NCBI GenBank assembly: GCA_030142905.1
Contig: JASJOG010000557.1
Location: 50,955 to 114,954 of the forward strand
Reading direction: 5' to 3'
Length of the DNA stretch: 64,000 bases
Source: Heliopora coerulea
Lineage: Eukaryota > Cnidaria > Anthozoa > Scleralcyonacea > Helioporidae
Position numbers and translations under genes: made by a program. This document shows positions 11,290 through 21,871 of this stretch, piece after piece (within the stretch, counting starts at the first letter, position 1; each line of letters opens with the position of its first letter). The notes beneath the pieces were generated by a model that was given only the letters and a program-made list of their open reading frames with translations, had not been told where the DNA came from and did no database searches.

Positions 11290-14060
11290 AATGAAGGTGT
11301 TCCCAAGCTTTTGTTAATTCCAGCAAAAAATATGACAGCAAGTTATAATGAGAGATCCTGCTTTCTTATTGCTGAAAAATTAAAAGGTTGAACGAATTGA
11401 ATGAAAATAATTCAATAAATGAAACAAAATTGAATGAAAACTTTAAAAAATTGAACTGAAAAAATTTAGTAAAAGGAACATGACTCCTAAAGGTCATTTA
11501 AAAGAAGCAAACAAAACAAAAATATGTTTTATTACATCGACGAATTACTCGCAAAATTAGTGGCCGTTCTGCATCATGATATACAAATAAGAAGTGAAAG
11601 TATGAAGCTGAGTTTTCAAAATCACTTCAGAAACTGTTTCGTATAAACTATCAAGATGAACATCGTCGAAAAGCAACTACGAAATTAATGGTCAGATCTC
11701 TCCAGAAATTACTAAATTTGGCACGTCATGACCGCATCGCACGAACTTGACGACAATTTGTTCGGTATAATTTGGGTCACCGTGCAGTTTCAAAGATAAA
11801 ATTAACTGGTTAAAATCTTGCTTGCTGTTTTCTTTAGCACGCAAAGCTCGTCTTTCCGCCTTGAAGAAATAATTATAGTCAACCCGTAGCGCATCTTACT
11901 GAAAGATCTAGCAACAAGGGCCAGAGGAAGATCTACGAAGTCTATGACAGAAGGAGACTATATTTTAGTATCTCCACTCAAGTGGTTTAGCTGTACATGA
12001 TGCAGTACTGTTTCGTTTTGAGATATTACAAGGAAGCACACCAAAAATATACTTCTTTAACTCGAAGCCAGGCAGGTGATTTTGAAACCTCCGGAGTGAT
12101 ATATTTTTTCAGACTTAGGTTTTGGTGATAGAACCACTGATCTCTAGAGAAGACTGGATCGAGCATCCCATGTACAGAAAAAGAAGCCGGAAGCGGATTG
12201 CAGCGGCCATTGCCAAAGGAAGCGACTGTGCGACTTCTGTATGTTCCATGTAGGGTCTCTGTTGATAAAGCTATCTTTTCACCTACGAAATCGTTCCATT
12301 TTGCCATATAGAGGACCAGGAAATATCTTTGAAAGTGCTGGGCAAAAAGATTTACAACGACTTTGGTCCCTTAGTAATGGCGAGGTCAAATTTCGCTGGC
12401 TTCATGTTCTGGGCCTTTCAAACAACAGGATACTCAATCCAATCTTCTCTAGAGATCAGTATATAGGACTTGTTCCGCTACACAGAAGGCGAAATCAGTC
12501 ACATAAAACGAGTTCGGCTTACAGATATTGAAACATGGTTTCTTAAATTGATATCTGAAATGTTATAAAATTTTATGACTCTGAAACAAAATTCTTGCTT
12601 TTTATGATTTTTATGGGCATAAAACCAAAATTCCGGATTTTAGTAGGTGTTTATGATTTTTATGCCCCGTATAAACCCTGCCCTTGATAACCGGAGATTA
12701 GAGTTGAATTGAAAGAACATTATGGCATTTACACTCGACGGCTAACTGTTAAGTTGATAATTCTGAAGGAGGAAAATCTCGAGTGTCTGGATATTTTTAA
12801 GACCAACCCAGGACTTGAAGACCAGGATTCGGTCTTAACATATCTTGAGACTCGAGATTTTCCTCGTTCACAATTATCGACTTAACAGTTAGAGTTGAAT
12901 CGTGTAGCTCAGACGAGAAGGAGAGACGGAATAAAGAAGTGTAAGTTAAAGCTCTTGCCAAGAAACCAGTCAAATTCAACAAATGAAAAGAGAAAAAAAA
13001 CGAGCGAATGGATGACAAGCTTTTATTTGATGTCTTATTTGATCTCTTAACGAACAAATACGAAGCAGTCATCAAAGAAATATTAAACAAAACAAAAATC
13101 AAACATTTCAAGTCTCGTGAATCAACCCGTAATGTGACGGACAAGGTCGTATGTTTCTCCAATATCTCACTCCGTTCTTAACCTATTCAGTTAACATCAT
13201 GTTTGATAAAGGCTCCATAAAGCGGACGTGTCCTACACTTTAAGAGTTCACTCATGCAAAATACGTCAAGCCCAACTTTCGCTCCATATAACGTCAGACG
13301 TGTGATCAATGTTTTTACTGAAGCATTCTTCGCGTACCTTCGAGATGAAACAGCTCTTATTTCAGGAATATCTGGAAGATAGTTTCGCTTAACAAATAAC
13401 AAAAACACTCAAGTCTTTTCAGAAGAGCAGCACATTAAACAAGGTATAAATCCGATAGCTTCAACAAAGTAAAAAAGCTCTCAAAGTTGCCTATGGAACG
13501 AAAATTAAGCTTGTTTCAGAAATGCAATTTGACAAACGATTGTGATAACTATAATATAACAAAAACAGCAATTCATAAAATCTTAACTCTCTTTTTCTCG
13601 CTTAATTGTCTTTTAAATGTCCTTTGGTACTCTATATTTCCCCAGTTGTTTCTCTGGAAACTATTCCTGACACCTTTCGTGGAAATATCTTTGAAGTTCG
13701 TACTGGCGCGTCTTCCCCTTTCGAGCTCCTTTCGATGAGCATTTAAGAGTGGAAAAACAGCCGCACCAGATTGGAACAGGATCTCTCGCACAAAACCAAG
13801 AGGCTTTGCTTTACTCGATTGACATTATTAGTGCCACAGAAGTACCGAACTCTACACAATCGTAGAGTAGTTACTAAACCCTGAAATCAAATATCAATGC
13901 CAACGGAGTGTTGAATATTCTCGTCCATACTTAAAAGACCATTTCCGAAGTGCCTGGTATCTTTACTTTATAACGAGGGACTAGTGAATAAACCTTTCAT
14001 ATGAAAATGAGTCATTTTTTTCTAAGAATGATAGAATTGAACTATCTCTTAGCCTTTTCG
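11290..14060. other. No gene seen
   Basis: Short ORFs on both strands (93-121 codons at most) show no domain. An 'ACTCGA...CTCGAGA' inverted pair near 12730-12900 is the only structure noted. Nothing else is supportable. Confidence 0.4.
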
Positions 14061-14068
14061 ATGTCCTG

Positions 14069-14587
14069 CAGTGGCGTATATATATAGGGGGAGCAGGGGG
14101 AGACCGTCCCCCGAACATTTCTGTCGGAAAATTTAAGCTTGTCGGAAAATTTGAGGGAGGACACTTACTACATTTCGTTTTCTGAGAAGTCAATAAACCT
14201 TCAGGACTAGAAATGTCAAAAATTGGACATTTGCCGATCATAGAAATGATACAATATTACGGTAAATGAAAATTTAAACTCGAATTAATTAACGCACAGT
14301 GCACAGTCAATTGTAAATGCGGTAGTAGAAACATAGGAAAATCGTGTAATCAAAATAGCCTCTAAAATTGTTGGTAACATTTTGTGTTCTGAAAAGAAGC
14401 CAGTCAATACTAGTTGGTTGGCGCCGCTGTGTCCGCGTACTACAGCCGAGGCTAGACTGCTGTTACTAATTCTCAACTCTAAAAATGGGTTTGCCGTTTG
14501 TTCAGGTAACCCGATTTATACTAACTCTTGTCGGAAATTTTTCAAATCTCGCCCTCCCCCCTCCAGAAATTGTTATATACGCCACTG
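14069..14587. mobile_element. hAT-type MITE
   Basis: A 519-bp non-coding element with inverted ends CAGTGGCGTATATA / TATATACGCCACTG and an exact 8-bp target duplication ATGTCCTG (14061-14068 and 14588-14595). Eight-base duplications and CAG..G-type ends are hallmarks of the hAT superfamily. There is no transposase frame, so it moved with a transposase supplied elsewhere. Confidence 0.88.
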
Positions 14588-14595
14588 ATGTCCTG

Positions 14596-15524
14596 TCATA
14601 TTAATTACGACAAAAGGCTTTCTTCATAAAACACTTTAATTAGTAGTAACGCGCGATGTTTCGGAGTGTTATTCCATAGTCCCCAGCCCAAGATGATCGA
14701 GTAAAACTCTCAAAGATCACGCTTTATTACCAATTTGTTTTATAAAACAGAAGCGTCTGGTCGTTATTAATATGACAGTATATTAAGAATGAGTCCTTAC
14801 TTACAGTTGAATTGAACCTAATTTTCATATGAAAGATTACTCAGCAGATTTCCTTGCACAACAAAACCATTAGTTACTACGCTGGAACACCACGCTTGGT
14901 ACCTTTGCTTACTTGACCTATTAGGGTTCCATGTGTTATAGTTACATACTAATATTTAGACCAACACTTGGTATTCTCGAAATGAGATCCATACTTCGGC
15001 AGAGAATTGGTCATTTCTGCTACGGCAAGACATAGCGGCATGTAGGACAAGTTGTGTGCTACAGAAAAAAGAACAGAGAAGTAAACCAATTGTTATCCAA
15101 ATTTTACGCACAAAATGAAGTTAAAACAGAATAAATTGCATTGGTGGAGCAAGAAAAACAAACATAGTTAACGATGAAAAAATGGAAGAGGCGTGGTCAT
15201 GGTAACTCAATAAGATAAACTCTCTGTCGTAATGAGTAATCAACAAATAGAAAATTCCTTGAGTGTCTCTGTGCTGTGATAGATATACGAATAACGTCAT
15301 TTCAACCGGAAAATGCCTAGTGAAAACACGGGGCGTAGCCGAGTGTTTTGTGGTACCTTTCCAGTTGAAATGGCGTCATTCATGTTTCCATCACGGTACA
15401 GATACACGAAAGATGTTTTCTATTTGTTTTATAAAGTAAGGAAGGTTTTTTCGAGTTTTCGTGACGTCACCCATGTCTCTGCACTCTTACACAAAATAGA
15501 AATCACCCTCAGAGATAAATGAAC
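14596..15524. other. No gene seen
   Basis: AT-rich spacer. No coding exon with plausible splice sites or repeat boundary was recognised. Confidence 0.4.
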
Positions 15525-15526
15525 AG

Positions 15527-15650
15527 AAGTTTTTCATGATAATCTCACAAAGCCGAAGTCAACTGAAAAATGTTGACTCGAGTGGGATTTGAACTCGCAC
15601 CTTCGGGAAACCGGTCCGCCGCGAGCTTTTATCCAACTTAAGTGCACGAG
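15527..15650 (-). repeat. tRNA-like SINE fragment
   Basis: The reverse strand carries a tRNA-like head with a B-box-like GTGCGAGTTCAAATCCCAC, followed by the body GTCAACATTTTTCAGTTGAC...TTATCATGAAAAACTTCTGTTC. It belongs to the same family as the hairpin at 11015-11171. Confidence 0.6.
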
Positions 15651-15804
15651 ATTTTCTCGCGACAACTTAATGTTTATCCGTGAGAGGACATCCATGAGTT
15701 TATCTATACTCAGAGACAACTTAACGCTCATCCGTAAGAGTGTCTTTGAACTCTGAGAGAAAATGAGGCTCATCCAATCAGACCTTGCGTAGGACGCATG
15801 TTAT

Positions 15805-16531
15805 TAGGTTGAGGCGGTTTTGTAAAAAATCCGAAACGGAAAACCGTCACGAAATAACCGAACTAACCGACATAACCGAGTCTTTTGATCAATTAAATCA
15901 TTGTGACCAAAATAAACGAGTCTTGTGTGTTATCATAATTATATTTATATAAAAGCAGTTTCTTTACGAGTTATGTACAGTATGAATGATTGTTTATAAG
16001 TTTTCGGCTAAAAAGACGAGCATGTCAACCTTTTTAGGTTTCAACTGTGCTCGTGCGGGAGTGCTGACAAGCCCTGCCTTGCTAAGTAGACGTTCCGATG
16101 GAGAACTTGAAGCCTGAATGCTCAAATATCTCTTGGCAAGTTGGCTTAAAAGCGGAAGTTCAAGTTCGTGTCGTTGCCACCACTTCAACGGATCTTCATC
16201 GCAGTCAATAACAGGATATTTCGCGGTCGACTTGTTAAGCGATGAGTCACACACTTTAATAACCTTCTTGTCTGCCCACACGTCTTCGCTTCGAACAATC
16301 GCAGCGCTATTCTCGCATTGAGCTATCTAAATGCGTACGATCGCTCAATCATCAGTCATTTTTGTAGTTTGCTTATAATTTGGTGTTAATCACATGTAGC
16401 ACACTTGTTTGTCTTTAAATTTTGAAGTGGTTTTTCAGTTATTTCGGTTAGTCGGTTATTTGATGTTAAGAAGACTCGTGAAACCAATCTGTAAAAATAA
16501 CCGATTCTTCCCGGTTAACCGCCTCACCCTA
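15805..16531 (-). mobile_element. Internally deleted hAT transposon
   Basis: A 727-bp element bounded by inverted ends TAGGTTGAGGCGGTT / AACCGCCTCACCCTA, with an exact 8-bp target duplication CATGTTAT (15797-15804 and 16532-16539). It retains only the C-terminal end of a transposase (15994-16281, minus strand). It landed about 30 bp from the splice donor of a RING-finger exon. Confidence 0.88.
15994..16281 (-). pseudogene. hAT transposase C-terminal dimerisation domain
   Basis: About 95 codons matching the hAT family C-terminal dimerisation region: DPLKWWQRHELELPLLSQLA, then YLSIQASSSPSERLLSKAG and a closing 'VDMLVFLAENL'. In intact enzymes this follows the RNase H-like catalytic core, which is missing here. 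The fragment lies inside the 727-bp hAT-bounded element and cannot encode an active enzyme. Confidence 0.85.
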
Positions 16532-16562
16532 CATGTTATTCTATAATCTAAGATAAAATTAC

Positions 16563-16763
16563 CATTTTTAACCACTTGCTAATGCAGGACTCGTGATAGA
16601 AATGTTTACACGGCAGCAACGTAGCTTCTCGACCCAGATCGTATTCACAGTGACATATAGAACAACACTTTCCATCATCTAGAACGCAATGAAAATCTCG
16701 CCTGTCAATAAAGGGTTTCGCCAAGAAACAAAGGTTGGCAATCAAAGCACTCTTGCCGTCGAA
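16563..16763 (-). CDS. RING-H2 finger exon of an E3 ubiquitin ligase
   Basis: One exon of a host gene. The frame gives CCSICHCEYDLGREATLLPC, then KHFYHESCISKWLKM: the first two Cys, then Cys, His, His and Cys of a RING-H2 finger (C-x2-C...C-x-H-x2-H-x2-C), followed by the typical W-L. The last two zinc cysteines are not here, which fits the splice donor ATG|GTAATT just after KWLKM; they should lie in the next exon to the left. The upstream boundary is uncertain; the frame stays open to about 16790 and pyrimidine-rich sequence with AG lies near 16750. RING-H2 proteins recruit E2 enzymes for ubiquitin transfer. Which family member this is cannot be told from one exon. Confidence 0.75.
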
Positions 16764-16789
16764 GGATGAAAGGATGGTCGACGGCCAGT

Positions 16790-17280
16790 TAGGAAGTTGT
16801 AAAAGAGTGGAGGAATAGAGGAGAGGGAAAGTAGGAATAAAATAAAAGGGGAAGTAGGAATAAAATAAAGGAAAAGGTATGAAGAAAGGAAGGAAGAAAA
16901 GAAGGAAGGAATGAATGAAGGAAGCAATGAAGGAAGGAAGAAAGGGAGGAAGGAAGGAAAAAAGAAAGGAAGGGAGAGAGGAAGGAAGGAAGAAAGAAAG
17001 GAACGGAGAGAAGAAGGAAGGAAGGAAGGAAGGAAGGAAGGAAGGAAGGAAGGAAGGAAGGAAGGAAGGGAGAGAGGAAGAAAGGATAGAGTGGAGAAGG
17101 CAAAGAGAGGAAAGTGACGGAAGGGAACGAAAGAGAGATGAAGGGAAAAGGAGGGAGAGGGAGAGAAGGGGAAGGAGGTGAAGGATGAAAGTAGGACGGG
17201 GAAGGTGAAGTGAAAAGAAATTGAACGAAATAGAAGCGAAAGGAAGTGGCGGGACTAAAGAAGGGGGAAAAAATAAAGGA
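16790..17280 (+). repeat. Long homopurine tract, (GGAA)n
   Basis: About 490 bases are almost entirely purine on the plus strand, with a pure GGAA/GAAG array at about 17010-17070. The apparent ORFs here (Lys/Arg/Glu/Gly-rich or Ser/Phe/Leu/Pro-rich) are by-products of low complexity. Such tracts can form triplex DNA. Confidence 0.9.
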
Positions 17281-17303
17281 CGAAGAATAGAGGTATAACT
17301 AAA

Positions 17304-17426
17304 TTACACACCAAGATGCTTTTGTGTCACACGAATGTTCGGTAACCACTCGATCACGCCAGGAAGAACACCTGGTGTCGAGGTATCCACTTCAGCACCT
17401 CCTGCCACTGTAGCCCAGATGACAGC
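17304..17426 (-). CDS. Exon of unrecognised host gene (exon chain 1, last)
   Basis: The minus strand shows the acceptor 'attgattgttgcag' followed by 40 open codons (AVIWATVAGGAEVDTSTPGV ... VIEWLPNIRVTQKHLGV) and TAA. It joins in phase 0 to the exons at 19377-19412 and 21411-21471. A weak donor (CTTG|GTGTGT) overlaps the end, so the stop may not be the true terminus. The TSTP...VI..L....IRVT pattern resembles the exon at 57337-57426. I do not recognise the protein. Confidence 0.5.
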   Translation of the reverse strand, partial: AVIWATVAGGAEVDTSTPGVLPGVIEWLPNIRVTQKHLGV

Positions 17427-17430
17427 CTGC

Positions 17431-17710
17431 AACAATCAATCAATCAATTAGTCAATCAATCAATCAGTCAGTCAGTCAATCAACCAATCAATCAATAGAT
17501 CAATTAACCAATCAACCAATCAATCAATCTGTCAGTCAATTAATCAATGAACCAATTAATCAATGAATCAATGAATCAATGACCCAGTCAATCAATCAGT
17601 CAATCAATCAATCAATAAACCAATCCATCAATCGGTCTGTCAACCAATCAATCAGTCAATCTATCGATCGACAAAGCAACCAATCAATCAACTAATCAAT
17701 CAAACAATCA
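17431..17710 (+). repeat. (CAAT)n microsatellite
   Basis: A degenerate CAAT/CAGT tetranucleotide array of about 280 bp, directly upstream (on the minus strand) of the acceptor at 17427. Confidence 0.95.
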
Positions 17711-18439
17711 AATATTTATACATTAAACACCTAGGAATACAAGACTCCTTAACCACTCAAAGTATAATTTTCTCCCGACATGTATATACTTATATATATT
17801 CTGAAATACAAACTTCAGTACAGTGTCAACTTGGTAGTTTGGAGTATTCGTCGGACAGCTTCCTGAGAAACCAAGTCTCCTCAAACATAAAAATCACCTG
17901 ACGATTGCACTTGCCAGAAAGATGACGGATGCGTTGAAAGACCGGTACAGTGGGGAACTGAAGTCAAAATTTTGCGACGTCTCCCAACTGACTTGAGACT
18001 TGACCTGGTACTTAACTTCTCCAGTTCGAGACTTACATATGACTTGAACTTAAAAGCACCGAAATTACAACCAAACATGCAGAGGAATGCGAGAGGAAGT
18101 AATCGGTAAGACTAACTGCTGTGTCAAATAAATTCAAGCAAAATTTTCCCAACTTTGCCATATACTACGTGTTGATGATCTCTATTGTTGTCCTCAATCC
18201 AAAAGTCCTTGAACATATATTTTTAAAACAAGCAAAAATTTTCATTATCTTGGGGGATTGCCTGCAAGCTTTATCTGTAATGTATGAATTGAATCATTTT
18301 CAAAATATAATAAATTTGATACCACTGCAGGTGTGATGCAGTTTATAACCATACCCGATGCCGGTTGTCGAAATCAAAAATTCCTTACAATGACCTCTAA
18401 GTGAGCTTCGTCATTAATCACTAGAGAAGTGTCCTACAC
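17711..18439. other. Probable intron, nothing recognised
   Basis: Non-coding DNA between chain 1 exons. A 71-codon ORF (18121-18336) has no visible domain. Confidence 0.35.
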
Positions 18440-18545
18440 TAACTTTATCAAGGCGGGAGCTCTCCCCTTGACGAGTAAAATCGTCTGGCGTTAGCCAGAG
18501 TAGAATAATAGAAGTCTTATGCCGCCGGAAAGGAGTTAAAGGATA
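18440..18545 (+). repeat. Fourth copy of the TGGCGTTAGCC repeat
   Basis: Contains GGAGCTCTCCCCTTGACGAG, TAAAATCGTCTGGCGTTAGC and GGAAAGGAGTTAAAGGA, the same unit as the three copies at 10.8-11.3 kb. Confidence 0.75.
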
Positions 18546-19370
18546 CCGGACAGTTCTGCGAGTGTATAGCAAAAAGTACGTCAACCACAGGGTTCGTGCT
18601 GCTCTAGGAAAGTTGAATTCAAGGAGTATTCAAGGAGTTTTCAAGGAGGAAAATGACAATTGTCAAGAAGTATTTAGGAAATTTTCTAACAACAAAAGAC
18701 AATAAACTTCAAACGTTGCATTTCACAAAATGTTTGTTTGAGGTACCATCTATCGTTTGATTTCAGTGAAATTGTACTACAGCAGTTAAAAAATCACGAT
18801 AACTGAAAACCATTCCTTTAGTTTCTCTATTGTTCCATCATTTCATGGTCTTTATTGTTTTCCTATAGCTATTAGCCTTAGTGACGTGAAACGTCTTCCA
18901 TTTTTCTGCAAGGTCCACTACCTTATTTACTTTTACCTGAACATACTATTCAAGGTGTATTCTAGGAGTTTTAGACAAACTGTAAATTTCGAGCGCTCTT
19001 CAAGCGTCCTTGAAAGTCAAAATTAGATTCAAGGAGTGTTCAAGGAGCTCAAGAAGTTCATGGAGTAACACGAACCCTGCAACCATAATCTTTGAGCCTA
19101 TGTGTGGGTGGAACTTTACAAAGATTCCGCTCCAGCGAACTCTCTCAACAGGAGCTTCTTTTACTTGTTTGTTTGGTCATTTTTTAGCAATGGTAAAACT
19201 AACAAAGTTGAATTTGTGCTTGGTCGCTAGATTTGTCGATTAGTTATGGATGAAAACGCGAAAAGCAAACGGATGATAGTTTACTACCCTACTAGGTGGC
19301 TTACCCTCGGCAGCCACATGAAGTGTCGATTCTACTGAAAATACGGTAATGAACGACGTTGGGGAAATAA
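18546..19370. other. Probable intron, nothing recognised
   Basis: Contains repeated short phrases such as TTCAAGGAGT (near 18614-18650 and 19020-19050) but no coding exon that I can support. Confidence 0.35.
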
Positions 19371-19376
19371 ACCTAC

Positions 19377-19412
19377 CTTACCAATTCGCGAAGCAATTGC
19401 ACCGAAGAACAA
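19377..19412 (-). CDS. 36-nt micro-exon of unrecognised host gene (chain 1)
   Basis: Acceptor 'aaattttctag', 36 nt encoding LFFGAIASRIGK, donor AAG|GTAGGT (an alternative GTAAGG donor lies 5 nt earlier). Phase 0 in and out, matching its neighbours at 21411-21471 and 17304-17426. The exon is too short to identify. Confidence 0.45.
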
Positions 19413-19919
19413 CTAGAAAATTTAAAACAATTATGTAAGCGGTCTTACTGCACAGAAGCCTTTTCATAAAGATACTACCACTACTACTACTATCCACTAC
19501 ACACTAAGCCCGTAATACCGACAGCTGTTTCAGCTACAAACTATACATTTTCGCCGGGAGCTCGCTCCTGTCCCTAATAACGAAGTGTCCACAAGGCGAG
19601 AGTTGACGGTCTATTCCGCTGGTACAACATGGACTGCCAGTGTACAAAGTGAATGTGAAAACTTCGTGACGTAAGTTTGATACGATGCACACAGTTGCAT
19701 CCGGGGTAAGTTGGCCGTCGCGAGCCAAAATGGGCCCTCGGTCACAGCTTGTGGGCGCTCCTTCTCAAGATTTTAAGTTTTGATGACGCTATCTCGACGT
19801 GAAGAGACCAAACGTATACCATCGTAGATGCATTATTTATTTCGCGAGTTAGCGCCTCAGGTTTCCTAGCTTTTTTACGTATTACTTCGTTGCGATTGAA
19901 GAGCCAGGTGGTAAACGAA

Positions 19920-20057
19920 GTTTAGTTAAAAATATAACAGCCCAGCAAACAACATCATCAGACGAAACGTTAGTCAATAAAATCTTTTCTAAAGATTTGG
20001 TTCCATTATGGCTTTATTTAAACTTGTTTGATGGGCTATTATATTTTTAACTAAACT
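19920..20057. repeat. 138-bp hairpin, Penelope-like motif
   Basis: Arms of about 33 nt (GTTTAGTTAAAAATATAA..AGCCCA.CAAACAA in both directions) enclose CATCATCAGACGAAACGTTA, a motif found at Penelope-like element ends. The same motif type occurs at 40610-40640 beside an actual Penelope RT gene. Likely a non-autonomous or terminal relic. Confidence 0.5.
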
Positions 20058-20194
20058 ATTACTTCGTGTTTATGTTTTCATTTTTTTTATATATTCATCC
20101 AGTTTTCTGATTAAAATCATAGTTGAAACAATTTAGCGACGTGTTCAGCAGTTTGTTGTTGAGAATCTTTTGTAAAATGTACCTAGATTTTGGT

Positions 20195-20458
20195 TAAGCT
20201 AGCGTTGCGCAACGCAATGATTTGTGAAACCTGTTTCGCAACGGCATTGCGAGACGGGATTCATGACACAACGCGTCACCTCCCTCAATGTCATGAACTA
20301 GTGCCGGTCCTCGTTGCGAGGCAGGTTTCACCAAAAGTTATAAAGTTTGCGAGTTCGTGTCACTGACATTGCACCGTGTAACACCTTTCCCTAGGCCTGT
20401 CTCGCAACGCGTTGCAAGACAGGTTTCACAAAACGTTGCATCGTGTAACACTAGCTTT
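20195..20458. mobile_element. MITE with about 60-bp inverted ends
   Basis: Left end AAGCTAGCGTTGCGCAACGC... and right end, read in reverse, AAGCTAGTGTTACACGATGC..., followed in both by TTTTGTGAAACCTGT and GCAACG blocks. Non-coding. The superfamily was not determined; a clean target duplication is not obvious. Confidence 0.6.
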
Positions 20459-21204
20459 AGTTTATCCTCAAATCAGATTGAAAATGCTCCCGCCAAAACT
20501 TGCCGGTCCGTATGAGGGACTTATTGCACGGCTAGGCAGCCAATCAGAGCGCGTCATTTCGCGTATAGACCGAACTCAGTCAACAACATGTTGTTTCAAT
20601 ATAATTGTTTACTTGCCATAACGCGACCGACGCTGCTTAAACTAATCTAATTGTAACATCATTTACTTCACAGAATTAAATTCAGAGAGCATTTACTAGG
20701 GTTAGTGAGGTTATGAAATAACCAAGGTTAACAACGAGGGAGCCACGCGTGGTATGGCCTGGGTGCAAGCTTAGATCGAGGATGATAACTTAAGGCATGG
20801 GTACAGCTCAACGAGCATGAGTAGTTCACTTGCACGATAAGCAATGTCAACTCCGTAAATCTCATCACCCACCTTCCCATCCTTCATTCGATGTTTAAAT
20901 GGTAAGTTCTTTCCACCAATTTGTATTGGTGTGATAGGTGCAAGCTACAGAGGGGGCAGTGGTCAATTCAAGATACCGTCTGGTCGGATCTTAACCTGAA
21001 TCCAAATACGACTGTTTTGTGCCCAAGTCCCCCGGTCTACAGCTTGCAACCAACCATCCAATCGGGTAATTATGGTGAACGCAGGTGTTAATTAAAGGTA
21101 AAATCTGGATGATATGAAGCTCAAATACGCAAAATGCGGACAATATGAGTAATCAGAAGAGGAAGTTTCATGATTAAACTGTACTAAGATACAGTATACC
21201 AAAA
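20459..21204. other. No gene seen
   Basis: Non-coding DNA; no splice-bounded exon or repeat end recognised. Confidence 0.35.
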
Positions 21205-21300
21205 AAAAAGAAGTTGACTTGAGCGGGATCAAACACACATCTTCGCATTTCTAGGTCGCTGCATTACCTGTTGAGTTATCGAGTCATCTGGGAACAGAAT
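21205..21300 (-). repeat. tRNA-like SINE head
   Basis: The reverse strand reads TGACTCGATAACTCAACAGG...GCGACC...GTGTTTGATCCCGC, a tRNA-like box A/box B layout related to the SINE fragments at 11.0 and 15.5 kb. Confidence 0.45.
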
Positions 21301-21410
21301 GCTCGTTTAAGCTAGTATAATATGGCTAAGTTGTCATGAACCCACCCACCCCCGTGCGCCTATGAGTGCGCAATCAGCAGCCTTGGTCTTCATTACAACA
21401 CAAAACTAAC

Positions 21411-21471
21411 CTCGGTTAATCCTTCAAATTCAGCGATAAAATTGGATTCTTCTACCGAGTCTGACGCTAAT
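21411..21471 (-). CDS. Exon of unrecognised host gene (chain 1)
   Basis: Acceptor 'taacattcttag', 61 nt with a single open frame encoding LASDSVEESNFIAEFEGLTE, donor GAG|GTTAGT. It needs two bases from the preceding exon and ends in phase 0, which fits the next exon at 19412. The L-ASD-x-E-x-N-F..FEGL pattern is reminiscent of the end of von Willebrand A domains (IASDP..E..F...F..L), but this is a guess from one exon. Confidence 0.45.
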
Positions 21472-21565
21472 CTAAGAATGTTACAATATCAGCATGATTA
21501 GAACCAATTTTTTTATATCACAGAGCCAATGTATAGGTACACGTATATATGTTCGTAAATGTGTA

Positions 21566-21677
21566 CGTATATGTCTATGTCTATGTCTATGTCTATGTCT
21601 ATGTCTATGTCTATGTATGTGTATGTGTATATTATTATTATTATTATTATTAAAATTATTATTATTATTATTATTAA
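21566..21677 (+). repeat. (TATGTC)n and (ATT)n microsatellites
   Basis: A TATGTC hexamer array (about 21566-21616) is followed by an ATT trinucleotide array (about 21629-21677). The ATT array is at the 3' side of the minus-strand LINE and reads as (AAT)n in its direction, so it is probably the LINE's simple-repeat tail. Confidence 0.8.
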
Positions 21678-21871
21678 TTAGTTATTTTACAACGTTAGCC
21701 CTTCAGCTAAAGCTGCTTTTCAAGGGGCCGTATCTTAAACTATTTACATTACTTAATAAAAACTAAAAAGAAAACTAATCTAAATATATAGGATGTATGA
21801 CGTAAATACATACACTTCAATTAAAGGATTGAAGAATAAATCTTTGCTTTCGTTATTTAGAGTTTTTTTTT

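Noticed and set aside
16742..17181. ORFs over the purine tract (Lys/Glu/Gly-Arg or Ser/Phe/Leu/Pro-rich)
   Set aside because: They are translations of a GGAA simple repeat.
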